DNA of 64,000 nt from Callaeas wilsoni (GCA_013398955.1 VWPU01009676.1:62001-126000), one strand, 5' to 3'; numbered from the stretch's first letter, positions 24,501-39,500 are shown. Notes: generated by a model not told the origin, from the letters alone. Made by a program: numbers and translations.

Positions 24501-27500
24501 AACTAGCAGCAGAGAACAATTATGTTTCCTCAGAGAGGTTAATCGGTGGGAGTTTAGTCACCAGAACCCTGTCCCTGACAAACAGTTTCAGTATTGTGTT
24601 TTCCAGCCTTCTCAGCCCCTTTGCAACATCTCAGCCCTCTTTTGCCAATGTCTGTGGCTATTTAAATTCACAAGTAAAACTTCCTTTTGATTCCAGCGCT
24701 TTCAGAAAACCCAAACAAAGAAAGTAGTTATGATGCAGAGACGTTGTTGAAGTATTGCTGATGGTTTTTTGTTTCTTGCAGCTTGGCATTCAGAGACTGA
24801 TAGAGTCTGGCAGATATGACACTCATGAAAATTTCACAGTGGTCATCCAGCCCTTCCTCCAAAATGTGGTGACTCCTCTTGATCAGGTATCATCTAAAGG
24901 TGATTTCTGCACTTAAAGGACTAAGGATGAGTATCTTACCTGTAGAGACTATATTCAAAATAGTTTCATTTTGTTCTGTGCTTTTCTTATGAGAGGTTGC
25001 TGCTTTTTGGTATAGTACGAATTTCTTCATATAGTGAGCAGTTCTTAGTTTTACATATTGTTCTGTCAATATCAATTATTGTTTTGGAAAGTGAGTCAAA
25101 ACCTGATTTAAGAGGTTTGTTTGTATATGTTCTTTAAGGTACTTAAATATTTTTCTTCCTAAAAATACAACATGATTAATAAAAGACCAAGTTATTAAGT
25201 TTCACTTCTTAAAGCAACATAGTTGCATTGCTCAGTGGAGACTATGGCATCAGCTCCCCTTTATGCCACGTAACTAATTTTTCTGTGTCTGACAGAAAGG
25301 GAAGTTTACCTATGATCTCATGGAAGTAGTTTTATGTGGTTCAAATGTATATGTTGATGTATATTTCAGTTCCTTGAATGGCAAGTTCCCGTAAGCTGTA
25401 AATCTAGGAAAAGACTCAAATTTTCCCTAAAGCTGAAACTATTTTCATATGTACCTGGAGCTAAGAGGAGATGGGGCAAAATATTGAGCAAGGATTGCTC
25501 TGGCATAATTGAACTGGACTGATTCTGAAAATGTTCCCAATAGCTGGTAAAAGTTTGAAAAGCCAAGACGCTGCTACAGACAAATTTGGAAAACTGGCTG
25601 AAAACTTCACAGGCCTTTTGTTTTGTTTGTTTGTGTGTGAAGCTGGTGCCCATGAAAAGTCATCCCTAGGGATTTTGGTACTGAGGGTAGGGAACACAGA
25701 AATAAAAAGAGAAGAAGCAAAATATTTCTGAACTTTTTTTTTGTAGTCTCACAAGCATTAGCTCAGGTTCTAAGAAGTTCAGGATGCTCTTTTAATTTCT
25801 TGTCTCACACAACATTCAGATGTTCCTGAACTGAAAACTCTGTCTCTAAACATGGCAAAAGATATGATGTAAATTTTTGTAGAAGTCCTCTGAAAAGCAA
25901 GCCCAACCACACTGAGACAAAACCTGCTCAAGTTTTGAGGAAGGGCTGCTCTGACCAAAAAAAGTTTTTTCAGTCATGTGTGACCGTAATCTCATTTTTC
26001 ATGTGACAGACAAGTTATTTAAATTTCCAAACTCCATTTCCTTCAGATCCTCCAGTACCTATATTAACACTGTATTAAAGTACAGCTTTAATAATACAGC
26101 TTTAAAGGAGACTGCTCTGGTGTGCTTGGTCAGCCTGGCTGCCTTCCATCAAACACTTACTTGCTTCTTGATCCTTTCAAAACTCACAGCTGCGCAGAAG
26201 GCACTGAGAGCATAATGTTGCCTGTGGTTCCAGTTCTAATGACAACTGGAACCAAGGAGAGGAACTCATCCCTATGGCAGAACCTGAAGAGGAACTGTAC
26301 CTGTAATTGAAAATGGTGGTTTCGCTGCTTCTGGGTGGATCTGCTTGTGGAGGCGCATAATGATCTCTAGCTAAGTGTTTCTGGTAGCTCATGGGTCTGC
26401 TGAAGTACAGTTTGTATTGCCAGATAATCAGGAGCCTTTCTGCAATGGAGCAGAGAGAATAAGTAACATGAATCTCTCTTTACTGGTTCTGATTCGGCCT
26501 CAGCAACTCCAAATTGAAAGTGTGGGGATTCTTCTATGCTCAGATGTTCTTTATGCTTTTATTTGTAGGATGGGAAACCAGATGTCTCCTACTTTGCACC
26601 TGACTGCTTCCATGCAAGCCAGAAAGGCCATTCTCAGCTTGCCAAGGCTCTCTGGAATGCTGTGGTAAGGTGACAGGCTCTGCGTATAATGAGATCTTCA
26701 CCTAGACCTGACTACCATTAAAACAGCTCTGTAATAAGCATTGCAATTAAGGCCTGAATAATGCTGGACCTTGTGTTTGTCTCTCCTTAACTAGTTGAAT
26801 ACCCTTTGGCTTTGGCACTGCTGTCTGCCTAGAATCTCTTGGTTCTTAAAATGTGTGGTGAGGAGATGGGTGCTACAAGTGCACGATCACAGTCATTTTG
26901 TGACTTCAGCTGGGCAACTTCAAGTCTTCTTCATCCGTTTTTATGCAAGGCAGGACAGCATTTAAAAAGGATGATGTTTCTATGGGCTGCTATGGGAAAC
27001 CACCAAATAAAGAATTGTAACTGCATCTGTCAGTTTAAAACGGATTACTTAGAAGTTTGTTTTAAATCCATGTGTTGTTAATGTCTCATTAGGAATTAAA
27101 GTGGCTTTAATTCAGTTCAGTTTTACTACTTTTGGAAACGAGTTAAGCTCAATAAAAATGAGTCACTAAAGTTTGCTTAAGCAAACCCATTTTACTTAGC
27201 ATTGCAGTGCAGGAGTACTCAGCAGTCAGAGGCAGTATCTTGGATCCTGAATAGTACCTTCCCTGTACTTTGGGGTAATATTTTAACAGCTGACATGGTT
27301 GCTTGCAATCATCAAGCAGTACCTCTAATTAGATTTGGTATTATCTTCTACACATAAGCAACCTTTTGTTGGAGATGCCACCATGCAGCTTAGCTATAAA
27401 AAATTGAGGGACTCTTAACATCTTTTATGCAAGAGAAGAAAGTTTATGACCTTGCCTTCTGGCAAAATTCCAAGGTACTTCATGTGCCTGCCAAAATCCT

Positions 27501-30500
27501 CCAGGAGTTTAAACTGATCCACTGTAGCTTTCCACTTCCCATTTTAAGCTTCTTTCTAGAGCTGCTCTTTTGTTTTGCAGTTGCCATGTTCTTTCTGAGA
27601 AGTAGGTGCATTTCAGCTTTGGCTGTAAATCTAGGTCTGTAAACACAGGCATCTTTATATAGATTTGAAAGGTATATTTATGTTGGAGTTTTTTTAATTA
27701 GAATTGTTATACAAATTTAAGATGAGCTGACATGGTTAAAAAATAGGCTCTTTTGTCTTTGTTTCTAGTTACAGCCTATAGGCCAGAAAGCTGACTCATT
27801 TGATTTCTCAGTTGACATCGTCCTTGGCTGCCCAGCTCAGGTAAATACACTCACATTTTGGAAGCTGGCTATCAGGAGGCTGTCCTGCTTGTGCTTGCTG
27901 CAGAGAGCAGGGGTTTGGTATAGCTGGCACAAGTTTACTTAAAGCTTTGTGCTCAGTTTACCTCTGAGTGAGCAGGTGTTCTCATATACCTGCGCTGGTG
28001 TCGCATGGCCGTTTCGCTGTGCTGTGAATACTGATTGACAACATGCTGATTTGTGTGTTTGCAGTTGTAGCAGAGCTTGTTTTTTGTTGTTTGTGAAGTA
28101 CAGAAGCAGCTCAAGCAGCAAACAACAGAATATGCTGCATAAACTTTCCCATCAGAATCAATGGGTTTTGGGCACCACAGCAGCTTTGAAAACCCAGAAT
28201 CTGTTGTCTCTTATGTTAGTGGTAGATTGGTTTTCCTGGTGTGATCCACAAGAGAGATACTTCAGACTCTTTGGAAGCTGCTTCTGCAGTTACAAAACAA
28301 GCTGCTGAACTTGCAGGACAGTTGCTAGGTACCAGCACGTGGAAATGACTGCTGCAGGCAGCAGTAATTGGCTCCCTTTCTTCAGCAGTTTCAACAAGAA
28401 GGCCAAAGAACTGATCAGGGAGCTGAGTTCTGAGTTCTCTTAGTTCTGGAGACAGGTATTCAAGTTATACATGAGGCTTTTGTTCATATTGTGTCCATCC
28501 TGTCAGATGAGGAAAATCTGCAAAGTTATTAACAAGCATATTTCAAAAGTCCTCAGATTTGCTCAAATTGAGCCTACTTCATTTACCCAGCATTCTTTCC
28601 AAGCAGCTTAAATTAACTCAGCAACTTCTTCAGTGTCAAATAATGTGAATTTTATACTTCCCTTCCTTCACTCTTACTCAAAGATGTTACTTTTCAGAAG
28701 TAGGCAAAGAAGTTTTATATCCCTTGAAAAGATATATGGGCATTTTTTGCAGAAATGGTAAGCCTTTAGTAAGCCTAAGTACTATGAAAAAGTCATTGAT
28801 AGAAGTGCCAGTAGCCATGGAAAATTATTTGTTTTGAGGCAACCTTACGTACAATAAAAGCCTGCCTTCTAATTTTCGTGCTTTTTAAGACTTCCTTATG
28901 CAGATGCTGGAGTTTCTCTTGATTGAGGTAAGTGAGCCTCCAGGTGAAATTTTTTAGCCTATATGATGTGCATGTCTTCCTGAATGCATGCTGCATTAGT
29001 AGGGGACAAAAATAATGATGGAATTTCTACAGCCTCCCTTGGAGGGAAGAATGATCTTTTCAGTAAGCAATCTGCTGCTGACACAGAAGATCTGCCCAGG
29101 TTTGCCTAGATTTTACATCAGTGCCTTTTGAAAGGACTAAACATCTAATAAAGTCTAATTTGGAATGTTAGGAGAAGAAAATGTTAAACTATAATCGGCA
29201 TCTGGCATATGTAATTTTTGTCATAAGGCACTAAACACAAATTTTATGAGTTTTGAGGAAGGAGCATGGTTTCAAAGTCCAGATTCCAATTTTATAGTTT
29301 AGGCAATTACTTTCTTGGTTATATTATACCTTAATATCACTTGCTATGGTTTATGCCATGTGCTTATTGTCTAGTTTCTCTTATTTGTTTTATTTTGTTT
29401 CCTCTTTCTCCAGAACAGTCCCTTCCTGGGAACATACAGGAATAGCAACTACACACCTGTGGAGCCCACTAGAGAGCCAATAGAGGTAATTATTGTACCT
29501 TTTGCTGCATTTTAGGCAAACTATGCAAAGCTGCATCTCGTCTCTTAACATATCATCCTGAATTTATAGATTACATAAACTATTACCAGTTTTTGGAAAG
29601 AGAATTCTGCCTTGCATTGCAGTTTTCATTGTGTAAACAAATGTTTTCCTAAAAGACAAACAAGATTAATTATATTACTGGTGCAATTGTATCAAAACTG
29701 TAACCAAAAGTAAGTAACCTAGAATGCATCATTAATTCAGATAGGAAGTTCCTCATAGTATGGAGAAGTTATCTTAGAATCCTGGCCCCCAAATAATCTG
29801 AGGAAGGTTTAGATATTCTGTTCTGGAGGCACTGTTCTTCCTTGCACTCGAGTAAGCTTAACCTGTAGAGGGCAGTCATCTTTACATATTGCATGCGTGA
29901 CCCTATAGAACGGTGATAGGAATCCCATTCTCAAAGGGACTTAATTTCCACCGTGACTGAGCAACTATCATGAGGTATGTTAAATAAACTGCAGAAACAA
30001 GTGATGTGTGTAGGACTTGAAGAAATGGAGCAGTTATTTGCTTGGCAGTCAAAATGGGCTAGTCTAGTTTGACACACTGGGGGTGCTCATGACTAACTCA
30101 ATTATCAAAATCTTTGTGTCCCTTGAGGGTCACAAAGAACAGCAGTTATTGTCTTAGCAAGCCATAGTTTACAGGACTGAAATGGGATTTTTATCTGTAG
30201 AGCTGGAGTTATACCTTTAATAGGTAATTCTTGGACTCCCACTGAATCTCAACAGCAACAGCTTTTGAAGTGATAAAGGAAAGAAAGAGAGAGAGGGTAA
30301 AGCAACACTTTCTGACCTAAAAATAAGCCTATCTGCCCTTTCTAGCCTCTGCAACCAGACTTTAGTGGTTGATAGTGGAGTCTATTGCAACATTTTTTTA
30401 CAGGAACAGAAGAATTTGTCATGATGTTTTTTAACAGCTTTCTGAAGACCGCTGGCCCATGTAGTTTTACTCTGGTAGAATTGTGCAGTCACAAAATTAC

Positions 30501-33500
30501 TGAGGTTGGAAAGGACCTCAGGACATCCCCAGCCTGACCTCCTGCTTCTGGCAGGGCTGGCACTTCGATCAGTGTACACAGCTGTCATTGCTCTTGCAAG
30601 GGCTGGCCACTGTAACAATTGTAGTTTTTCCCTTGCTGCCTTCTTGGCTAATATGGTTGCTTGTTACCAAAAAGCGAGGTGGGGACATTCATCAGCTTTC
30701 TCTGCTGGTGAACTGTGTTCTGCAATGTGTGTTTGATTCAATTTCTTCAATTGGTGGAATATACATAATAGCTACTATGTCACCTAAAAATGTATGGTAA
30801 ATCACAATTATTTAGAGCCTGACAGTTTTCTTTACTGGAACTTTTGAAGCTTTGAAAGTTTCTAGGGGAAGAATAGGTTCTTGGCAAGGTACATGGGGAA
30901 CGATAATATAATAATAGAATATATTATGTTGTTCCAATGCTTGACTACTCTTTCAGTGAAGCAATTTTTTCTAATATCCAATCTGAACCTTCCCTGGTGC
31001 CACTGGAGTCCATTTCCCCTTGTTCCTTCGCTGGTTGCCTGGGAGAAGAGGCCGACTCCCACCTCATCACATCTCCTTTCACACAGTGGTAGAGTGATAA
31101 GGTCACCCCTGAGCCTCCATTTCTCCAGGCTAAACAACCCCAGTTCCCTCAGCAGCTCCTCACAGGACTTATGTTCAGACCCTTCACCAGCTAATATAGT
31201 AATACCTTGATAATATAATACATTAATTTAACATTATAACTTTGCAGGGGATTTTATTGTTGATTTTTATTTGTTTTTACATCTGATATCTTTTGAGACA
31301 GAGCAAGCCTTCAAACCTGGAGACCCCACCTTCTAGATCACGGACAAAATTTCTAGGCTATAGAGAGGGAAAAAATAATCCTCCTTATGGAACTTTGTCA
31401 TAAGCAGTATTTCGAGATGAAATGTTCTGCCTTTGGAGAAGTTTAATGCTTTGGCTAGAAAATGCCACCAAAAGTAATTATTGTTTGGATAGTATTCCAC
31501 AAAGAGATGTAAAAGACTTTTGAGCTACATAGGCACCAAACTATGATCTATGTTTTAATTTGGTTTTACCTTTCACTGTACACCTGAACCATATATAAAT
31601 TCCACTTTATCTTTTAGCTACAAGATGAAACAATTTTGTAATTTCTCATTTCAGAATTGGGGCAGCGAACTGTCGTGTCCTGGACATACTCCATCTAGTC
31701 GTGTCCCAACATCAGGTGAGAAACAACTCTTAACCTAAAATCACACATAGGAAAACTTTCATATTTTGTTCCTAAAAACAATAAGATGTTGAAATTGCAC
31801 ATCCTAGATGGAAAGTAAACAATAAAAGCTGATATATTTAGCAACAAAGGGGAAAAGTCTGTCTTGCCATTCACAGTAAGTTCTGCATGACTGCAGGTAT
31901 GTCTCTGTGGATAAATGTGCTCACATTTATCATATGCATGTATCATATACATCATTTATCATACAGCAACATGGCAGATTAAAATATCCCAGGAGGGTTT
32001 GTAACTTAGCAAGTTGGAATGTACTCTGATGAGCAGTGCAGTGCAAGTGCTGTGTGTAGTTTGAAGATTTTACAGGGAGATTTTTGATGGGTAATATTGA
32101 TCTGTGACCCAAACCTGTAAGCCAATTAAGAGAGATTGAATGTATGCATCTGTAAACATATCTAGTCTGTTTTAATTTTTTTACCTAAGCTGTTTAAAGT
32201 TCCATTTCTTTCTATGTTAGTGTAATACGCTGTTGCAATCAAAGGCAAGAAGTTATGCCTTTTGCCTAGCTGACACACAGAACCTGAGGCTTTTTCTACC
32301 TTAAAAGTTTGCAAAAGTGCCATCAGATTGGAGCCTAAGACTTGCATGTTTATTCTATTAAACAGTATTTTGTCAGTTGTCAGTAATCCTGCTTTTATCT
32401 CCTACTGCTTTTTAGTACATGAGCTACGGCCTGCTGACATCAAAGCCATAGGAGCACTTGGAGATTCCCTGACTGTGAGTGCTGCTGTATTCCCACCTTT
32501 AGAATGAGAAGAGCAGTTGTCGATTTCTACCTAGATGTTGTCACGTCAAGCAGCATCAGATAGAAAGCAAATTGCTTTGGCTTGGCAAAGCAAAACTCAT
32601 CTACCTGGTTCCCTTTGCAAAGAAATAGCCTGAAGGGATATGAGTGACACTGGCAATTGTGTAATCCAGTAATGAATAATTCAGGCCAGGACAGAAATGG
32701 GATCCCATTCTCTGTTGCATACAGTTTATTCAAGTGTTTTTGAAAAGGGAAGTGGCTGTCTTACAGGAATAGTCTCTTCTGACATGGGGGGGAAAAAAAA
32801 AGCAAAAGCAGTTGATATTTTTGATGCAAGAAGATATTTTGCTGAAAACTCCCATGGAAGTAATTTATTGCAGGATGAAGTACTTCCCACTTGAAATAAT
32901 TCTGATACTTCTGTATTTCAGAGTTTTGCTTTCAGATGTTGGTTCCTGGGTTAGATGTCTTCCAGTTAAAGCTCCAATATATTTCAAGTACTAAGAAGTG
33001 GAGGTTGAAAACAAAAAAGTAGGCACAAAAAAAAAAGGGCCCCAGAGAAGAACAGCAGGGAATACTGCAGATCTGCACTGAAGTTTTCCGAGAAAAAGTT
33101 CTAGAATTACACAGCCCTACAGAATTGTTCTGGCATGGGATGAAAGCAAACATTTGCGTCAACAGTTCCCGTGAATTTTAACTCCTGAGCTAAACCAGTG
33201 CTCATTCTAACAGCTTCTGTTCCTGTTGAGTTCAGAGGGACTTGAAGGGTCTGAAGCCCTTAAATGATCAGGCTTATCTTACAGGCAGGTGTGCGTGTCT
33301 TCATTATGCATCATGCACCTTCTCATTAGCTCTGAGACTGATTTTGCTTGACCTGATGTAATCCTGGCTTTCCCCCTGCTGCAAAGCTTTGAGCTTTTCT
33401 TAGAAGAAATCAGTAAAGACCCTGCAAGTCTCCCTCCTATCCATTGCCATGACTCTTAAAATTAATTGCTTTATTTCCTCCTCCACACCAAATGCCAGGT

Positions 33501-36500
33501 ATGTGCACTAGCACATACCTCTTACTTTAAAAATATTGAAATGCCATGAAACACCTCAGAAAGCCCTGATCATAGGGGCCAGATTATGATGCTTGAGGTC
33601 TCTGTCTCAAGAGCTGAGCAAGGCATGTTCTCATATCACCATTATTCGTGCAGTTCCTGCCAGACGCCACTGCCACAGCAAGTTGTGTTTGGGGGTTCTA
33701 TTATGTGATTTATTGGGGGGAGGGGCCAGAAAATCTGGCAGAGTATTTCCCACATGTGTGCACATACTCACACCTCCCACAGCAGCCGTGCGCGCTTCAT
33801 ACGTACGGCGTAACCATCCTTGCCACAGGGGGACTGCAACAGCAAAGTCCACCAAGGCATTGGTTGTGCTCCTGGTACTCCTCACAAGATCCCTGCAGTG
33901 TTTATGGCTGAATTGGTGCCATGGTTTTTTTGAAGAACACAAAATTAGGTGAGACCACTAAAAAACTGTAAAGCTGCAGAAGAGCCCCTTCTCATGGTTG
34001 CTACCCTGAATGCTAGTCAGAGTGCTGATCTTGCTAGAGGTCTGTCCCCATCCTGTGAGCTACTCAAATTCAGCACAGAGGTCTTTGTTCTGATGGCTTT
34101 ATGTATTTATTTAATTTTGAAAGATATGAAAGTTCACAGTGCAGGAAGGAAGGCTGTCTCAGTGCAGATACGGTTGGAGATTAATGAAACATTGAGCAAT
34201 TTAGTTGTGTCACTAGTTAGAATTCATCTGTCTGCACCAATGCACAGTGAAAGCAATAGACACACCAACATGCTTATCTATACCAGCAAAAAAAATCCTG
34301 TCTACACCTCATCAAGTCTGTGTGTTAGACTAGCAGACTGGATCCAGGAGAGGAAAAATGGATTGCACACCAAAGATCTGTTTTCTTGGCGGATTAAAAA
34401 GCAGCTCCTCTGATTTATGTACAGCTAAAACTGGATGGGGATTTTTCATCAGTGTTTGTGACTTTTTCCTCTAGATTATTAAGTCTCTCAAAATCATCTT
34501 TCTTCAGGAAATTCCAGGATGAAGCATTTTCCATCAGAAAAACTCCAAACAAATACAAAGCCATTGGTGTTAATCTGGGTCCCATTGGGTTGCTAAAACA
34601 GTATGAGTACTAGCTTCAAAGTCTTATGTCTTTGACCTTAAAATCTGATGTCCTCTGGCTGGACTATATATCCTCTCATGCTCCATGGTCTACAATCTAG
34701 ATGAGTTCCTTTTGTGTATGAGGAGAAACACAGAAAATTGAAGTATAGGAGATGCAGGGCTGCCCACAGGCCACTGTGTGGAGGTGAATAAGGACACAGA
34801 CCACTTATGCTGAAACTGGGGTATTGCAAAAGCTTGGCTGGATAGAGTGATGTTACCAGAATGCTTCAGCACTTTCAAAACATGATGTCAATCTTACCTA
34901 AATTCGTGGGGTTTTTTTTCTTTTAGTTTTTTATCAGCTGTTGTTTCCATCTTTTCCAGACTGCAGTAGGAGCCAAAGTACCTGATCTACAAACAGACTG
35001 GAGGGGACTTTCCTGGAGGTGAGTGAAAATGTTCATTTTTCCTTTTTCTGTTTTTGTCCACACAGTTGAAAGTGTGGGTCACCTGATTGTGTAGTTGTAT
35101 CTTTGTATATACATCTTTGTATATGTAAATTCAGGGGAAGGATGCTGACCGCAAGTATTGCTTGGTAAGGATTGGAGGAGTCAGGACTGGAAGAGAAAAG
35201 GAATGATTCTTGCAGGGGGTGGGGTGGGTGGGTTGTGGAGGTTTTTTTGTAGGCTTTTTCTTGCTGCTTTTTTTTTTTTTTTTTTGTGAATGTGTTAACC
35301 AGACCTGATTGCTACAAGTGTGGTCTTGTGTCATGGTACCTTTTTGCCTTTTGCTAGTCTCTCTGGAGCTTATTCAAAATGTTGCTGTTGTTGTGATTAT
35401 CTACTGCAGTGTCTAATTCTAGACGGTCTGAGTGAGTGTGGATTGGCATGAACATGATGAGGGCACTGCAGACATACTCAGTGAAGGTGTTCCAAACACC
35501 TTTGCTCTTGCAAAGTGGGCAAACCAGGCACATCAGAGGGTGAGAAGCTCAATATCCATGTTAGAGTGGAAGGAAACTGCCTGCTTCCTATGGGCAGACA
35601 TATGGTTGATAAGTGTTTGCATGTATACATTGTCCTCTTTGCTCTTTCTGTGTCCCTTTGCATGTGTCTGCAGGCATGGATATTTTCAGGAGGGGCTGCC
35701 ACAAGTGGTGTTAGAGTGTATTGGCTCTGCACAGAGACAAGTTTTGAGTGGTAGAGGCAGAGGCTCTTTGTAATCAGCATTGCAGAATTGCAAATAAGTA
35801 GTTAATGAATATTTAATGCAGTCTCTCCTATGCATAACTGCGCGCAAATGAAGCTTCAGCAAGGTAACGTGGAGCAACTTTAGGGAGGAAATATGCCTTT
35901 CTATGATAGGTATCCCAGCATGTCCATATGAAAAATCAGTTCTCCCAATATGGTCTGTTCCCAGCCTGAAGGCATAGCTTCTATCTTAGTGCTGCCGTGC
36001 TTTATTTAATGTGAGTTATCCTTTCACTACTTTCCCTGAATTCCTGTGGTTTATCTCCTTAGTCTTGTTTGAAGTAAGCATTTTGGGGGAAGGTTGTTTT
36101 TTTCCTTCTTGGGCTGCTACAACCACATCTGGTGACAATAAGACAGATGGCTGCAGGATTAACCCTACTGGGTGATTTTGTTCTTTTCCTTTGTAGTATT
36201 GGAGGTGATGAGACCCTGGAGATCCAGGCTACTTTACCCAGTGAGTAACCTAGAAAAGCAAAAGTTGGGTATTACACTGAAAGTCGTTTAAATGGATGCT
36301 AGGAAATATCTGGAAATGGTCATTCTTTCTTTGCAAACGGTGGGGATGTCCGTCTGTTGTGGGTGGGAGCAGTTCATGTGAGTCACAGCTGAAATCCAGA
36401 CTGACCTGATTAGCTGTAAAGTTGATTCAGCCCCTTCACATCACAGGACCTGCATGTGATTGTATCGTCCTTTTGACCAAAAGAATTCGGAGTAAATGTG

Positions 36501-39500
36501 CTGAAGGTGACAGAAGTTCATGGCAGACCTGCTCCTCCCTTATTTTGTTTTGCGCTTTCTAGTGACTGACTGTAATGTCTGTGGACAAATGAAGGGTTAC
36601 AAAACAATTAGCAGTCCATCTAGCCAGGGTTGTTGACAAAGCTATGGTTCTTCCTGGTGATTCCAAGTTGCTACATAGCAGTGGGAAAAAAAAAATCTAA
36701 GAGTGCTATAAATTTTTTGCCTTAATGTTCTGTGTAATTGGGCCTGTAATTGCCATAGAAACCATTAAGTGGTCAGTGTGACAATAAATTGGAAGGGACT
36801 TAGTTTACAATGGCTGATCTATTTGTATGTGATCCATGCTGTGGAGCAGTTTGACAATACCTGACATTGTTAGTAATAAAATCTGATGTGCTTTGCCTTG
36901 TACCAGGCATATCACTGTGTTTGAAGAAAAATAGAAGGCACAATTCATTTATGCATTATAAATGAGATTCTACAAAGAGGTTTCAGACAGCACTACAGAC
37001 ACAGTAACAATAACAGTATTCAGACATCATGCTTCTCCACTGCAAGTTTCAGTGAAATCTAGAAAAATGAAAAAATTCACTTCTCTGCCACAAGTATTAT
37101 TATCTAGCTGGAGGAGTGAGAGGTAGGGCCATATTCAGGGCATCTGCTTCTGGTACATGAAAGAAATGAGCTCTGTACTCTGACACTTAAATTCAAGACT
37201 GGTGATTTGCCCGAGATTCACCTATGCATCTGCTGGGCCAACAGGCTCTGACTCCTCAGGCCCATAGAGAGAAATAATTGCAGTGATGAAATTTGGACGG
37301 TAACTAGAGTCTTCAAAGCAGGTGTGTCTGTAGCTCCTGTAAAGTCATAGTGAATGAGGGGAAAACACAGGTTCATATCCTCACCACTCAATTGGCTCCT
37401 GCTTCCGCATGCAGGAGGCAGTGCTGCTGGTTGTGCTGTGAATGGTTAAACACTGTGGTTTTTCTTTTTAAGACATCTTGAAGAAATTCAATCCGAACCT
37501 CTTTGGCTTCTCCACTGGTAGTTCTAAGGAAACAGCTGGATTCAACGTTGCAGAGAGAAATGCCACAGCACGGTAAGGATAATCCCAAAGGAGAAAGGCA
37601 AAGGAGTGAGAAGTGATGGACTGGCAGGTTACCTTTGTGATGCATGCCAGGGTTGAGGTAATGCTGATGACCTGCTGGTACTCAGCATGTTTCTGTGATC
37701 TGATGTTTTTCATTGTGAGTTTTGGGTTTTAATTTTTTAAATTCAATTCAGTATTTGGGGGATTTATTTGTTATCTTTTATTAAATTAGACACAAGCTTC
37801 CTTTCTTTATTTGATTTCTGCCCATAATTTTTGAGCCAATGTCTTAGTTATGCTTCTAATTCAACCAGTACCTTTTTCTGCCCAGTCTTCAGTGTGCAGG
37901 TCCCTAATTCACTGTCAGGCAATATCTGTAATGAGAAAAAAAATCACGAGCATCTCTTTTATTCCTTGATTTCTAGAAAATGTGCCTGAAAGTAACAAAT
38001 AGAAGCCCACTGCTACCCTAATGACACTAAAAACTATCCCTGTTTGCCGTGCAAAGGAGAAAAAAAAAAAAAAAGCAGCTGGGAAATAACTCCTTTCTCC
38101 TCCTGAAGAAAAAATCTACTAGTCTGTTAACAACCAAAACATATAAGAATTTGTATGGCTTACACTGTGCCTGCTCCATGGATGCTCGCAGAATTTGTTT
38201 CCAAAGCTTTTTGTGACACCTTTAACAGCCATTAAATCTGCTGCAAGAGAGATTTAGGATAACTATCAAAGCCTGTATAGCTACTAAATATTTCATAGGT
38301 TCCCTGACAAAGCTGACTCAGCGTGATCGATATGGTTCTGAGAATCCAAATAATGTAACTGCATTTGTGTAGTTGCTGGAGAGAGGCAGGGCTTATTAGC
38401 TCAAGCACAGTCTTTTTCTAGTGTGTCAGGAGCTCATTTCCAGCTGGTGTCTCAGCATGGTTTGTGCCTTGGCCCGTGGATGTTGCATCCTGTCCAGAGC
38501 TGGACTGGGACTCTCCAGCCTGGCAGTCCCACAATGTAAGCACTATCTTCCAGCCATAAGACAAGCCATAGGAATTTAAGGCTGGGTCAGGAAGGCTGGT
38601 TAGGTGCCCAGCTTCTGTGTCAGCACCAAACTCCCCCAGTAGATTTTTGAAGCGAGTTATGTAACTCAATGTCTCTGTGCATCTGGGCATTAGTGTTTTT
38701 TTCCCAGACAAAATGCACTTAAGCCAACTCTGAGATGGGAAGAACTCATACCAGTTGCCTGCCACTTGGCAGCCATCCCAGATGAAGCCTTTTCGGATCA
38801 GATTATTCACTTGTGCAACTTGGTCCTTCAGTTCTTGCTCAGCCTTTTGAGGCATCGCTTTCCTTATACTGATTTCTGCTGATCCTGAGATCCCCTGAAA
38901 CGAGGATGAGCACACATCTAAAATCTTCTGTTCTCTCCTAGTGATCTGCCAGCCCAAGCACGTGCATTGGTGGAGCTGATGAGAAGCAGCTCGGTAAGTG
39001 GGATTTGGGCCATGCCTCGGTGCTGCCGTGGTCTCTGGGAGATGACTGTAATTAATGGGATGCTTGAGTCATGAAGAGTGCTTTACTGATGAAAAAAAAG
39101 TCCTTGTCTCTGCTGTGCTTTCCAAGATGGATGTGCCAGATGAATTACCCCTAATGTAGGGTGCAGTGCAGCCAGGAGATGTAAGGCTGGTAGTGAGGAA
39201 GAGGAAAAATCTGAAGGCTCTGATGAGATCACAGGATTGCTTTGTTGAGCAGCAACCTTCAAAGTGAAGGTCATAAGGCTGAGTGTAAAATTGCTGGAGC
39301 AGGTACCTGCAGACCAACATGAGTCACAATATCCACAATACTGAGAAGAGGGACCACTGAAGTCTTTGCAGGAGAAAAAGCCCTCTCAAAGTCTGGTTTT
39401 GAGCAGGTAAATAATTAATCAGTGACCAGAAACCTCAGGAATGGATGAATCTCTGTCACACCATAATCTTTTAGAGAATTAGTAGGGGATCTAACATTGT

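Larger units (their letters stand above)
13432..31715 (+). other. PLB1: Lipase module B (PLB1 repeat 3), complete
   Basis: Exons 13-26, the only complete 14-exon module here. The serine codon of GDSLT is 13482-13484, GYSTGTG is in exon 16, the aspartate codon of GAND is 21746-21748, and the histidine codon of DCFH is 26611-26613. All four blocks are present, so a full Ser-Asp-His set can be proposed from sequence. Whether this repeat is active is not known from sequence. Likely N-glycosylation sequons occur in exons 15, 16, 21, 22 and 25, as expected of a secreted or luminal domain. Confidence 0.85.

Noticed and set aside
33949..34413. 154-codon + frame in intron 27
   Set aside because: No domain and no matching module column; it lies between exons that already join in frame.
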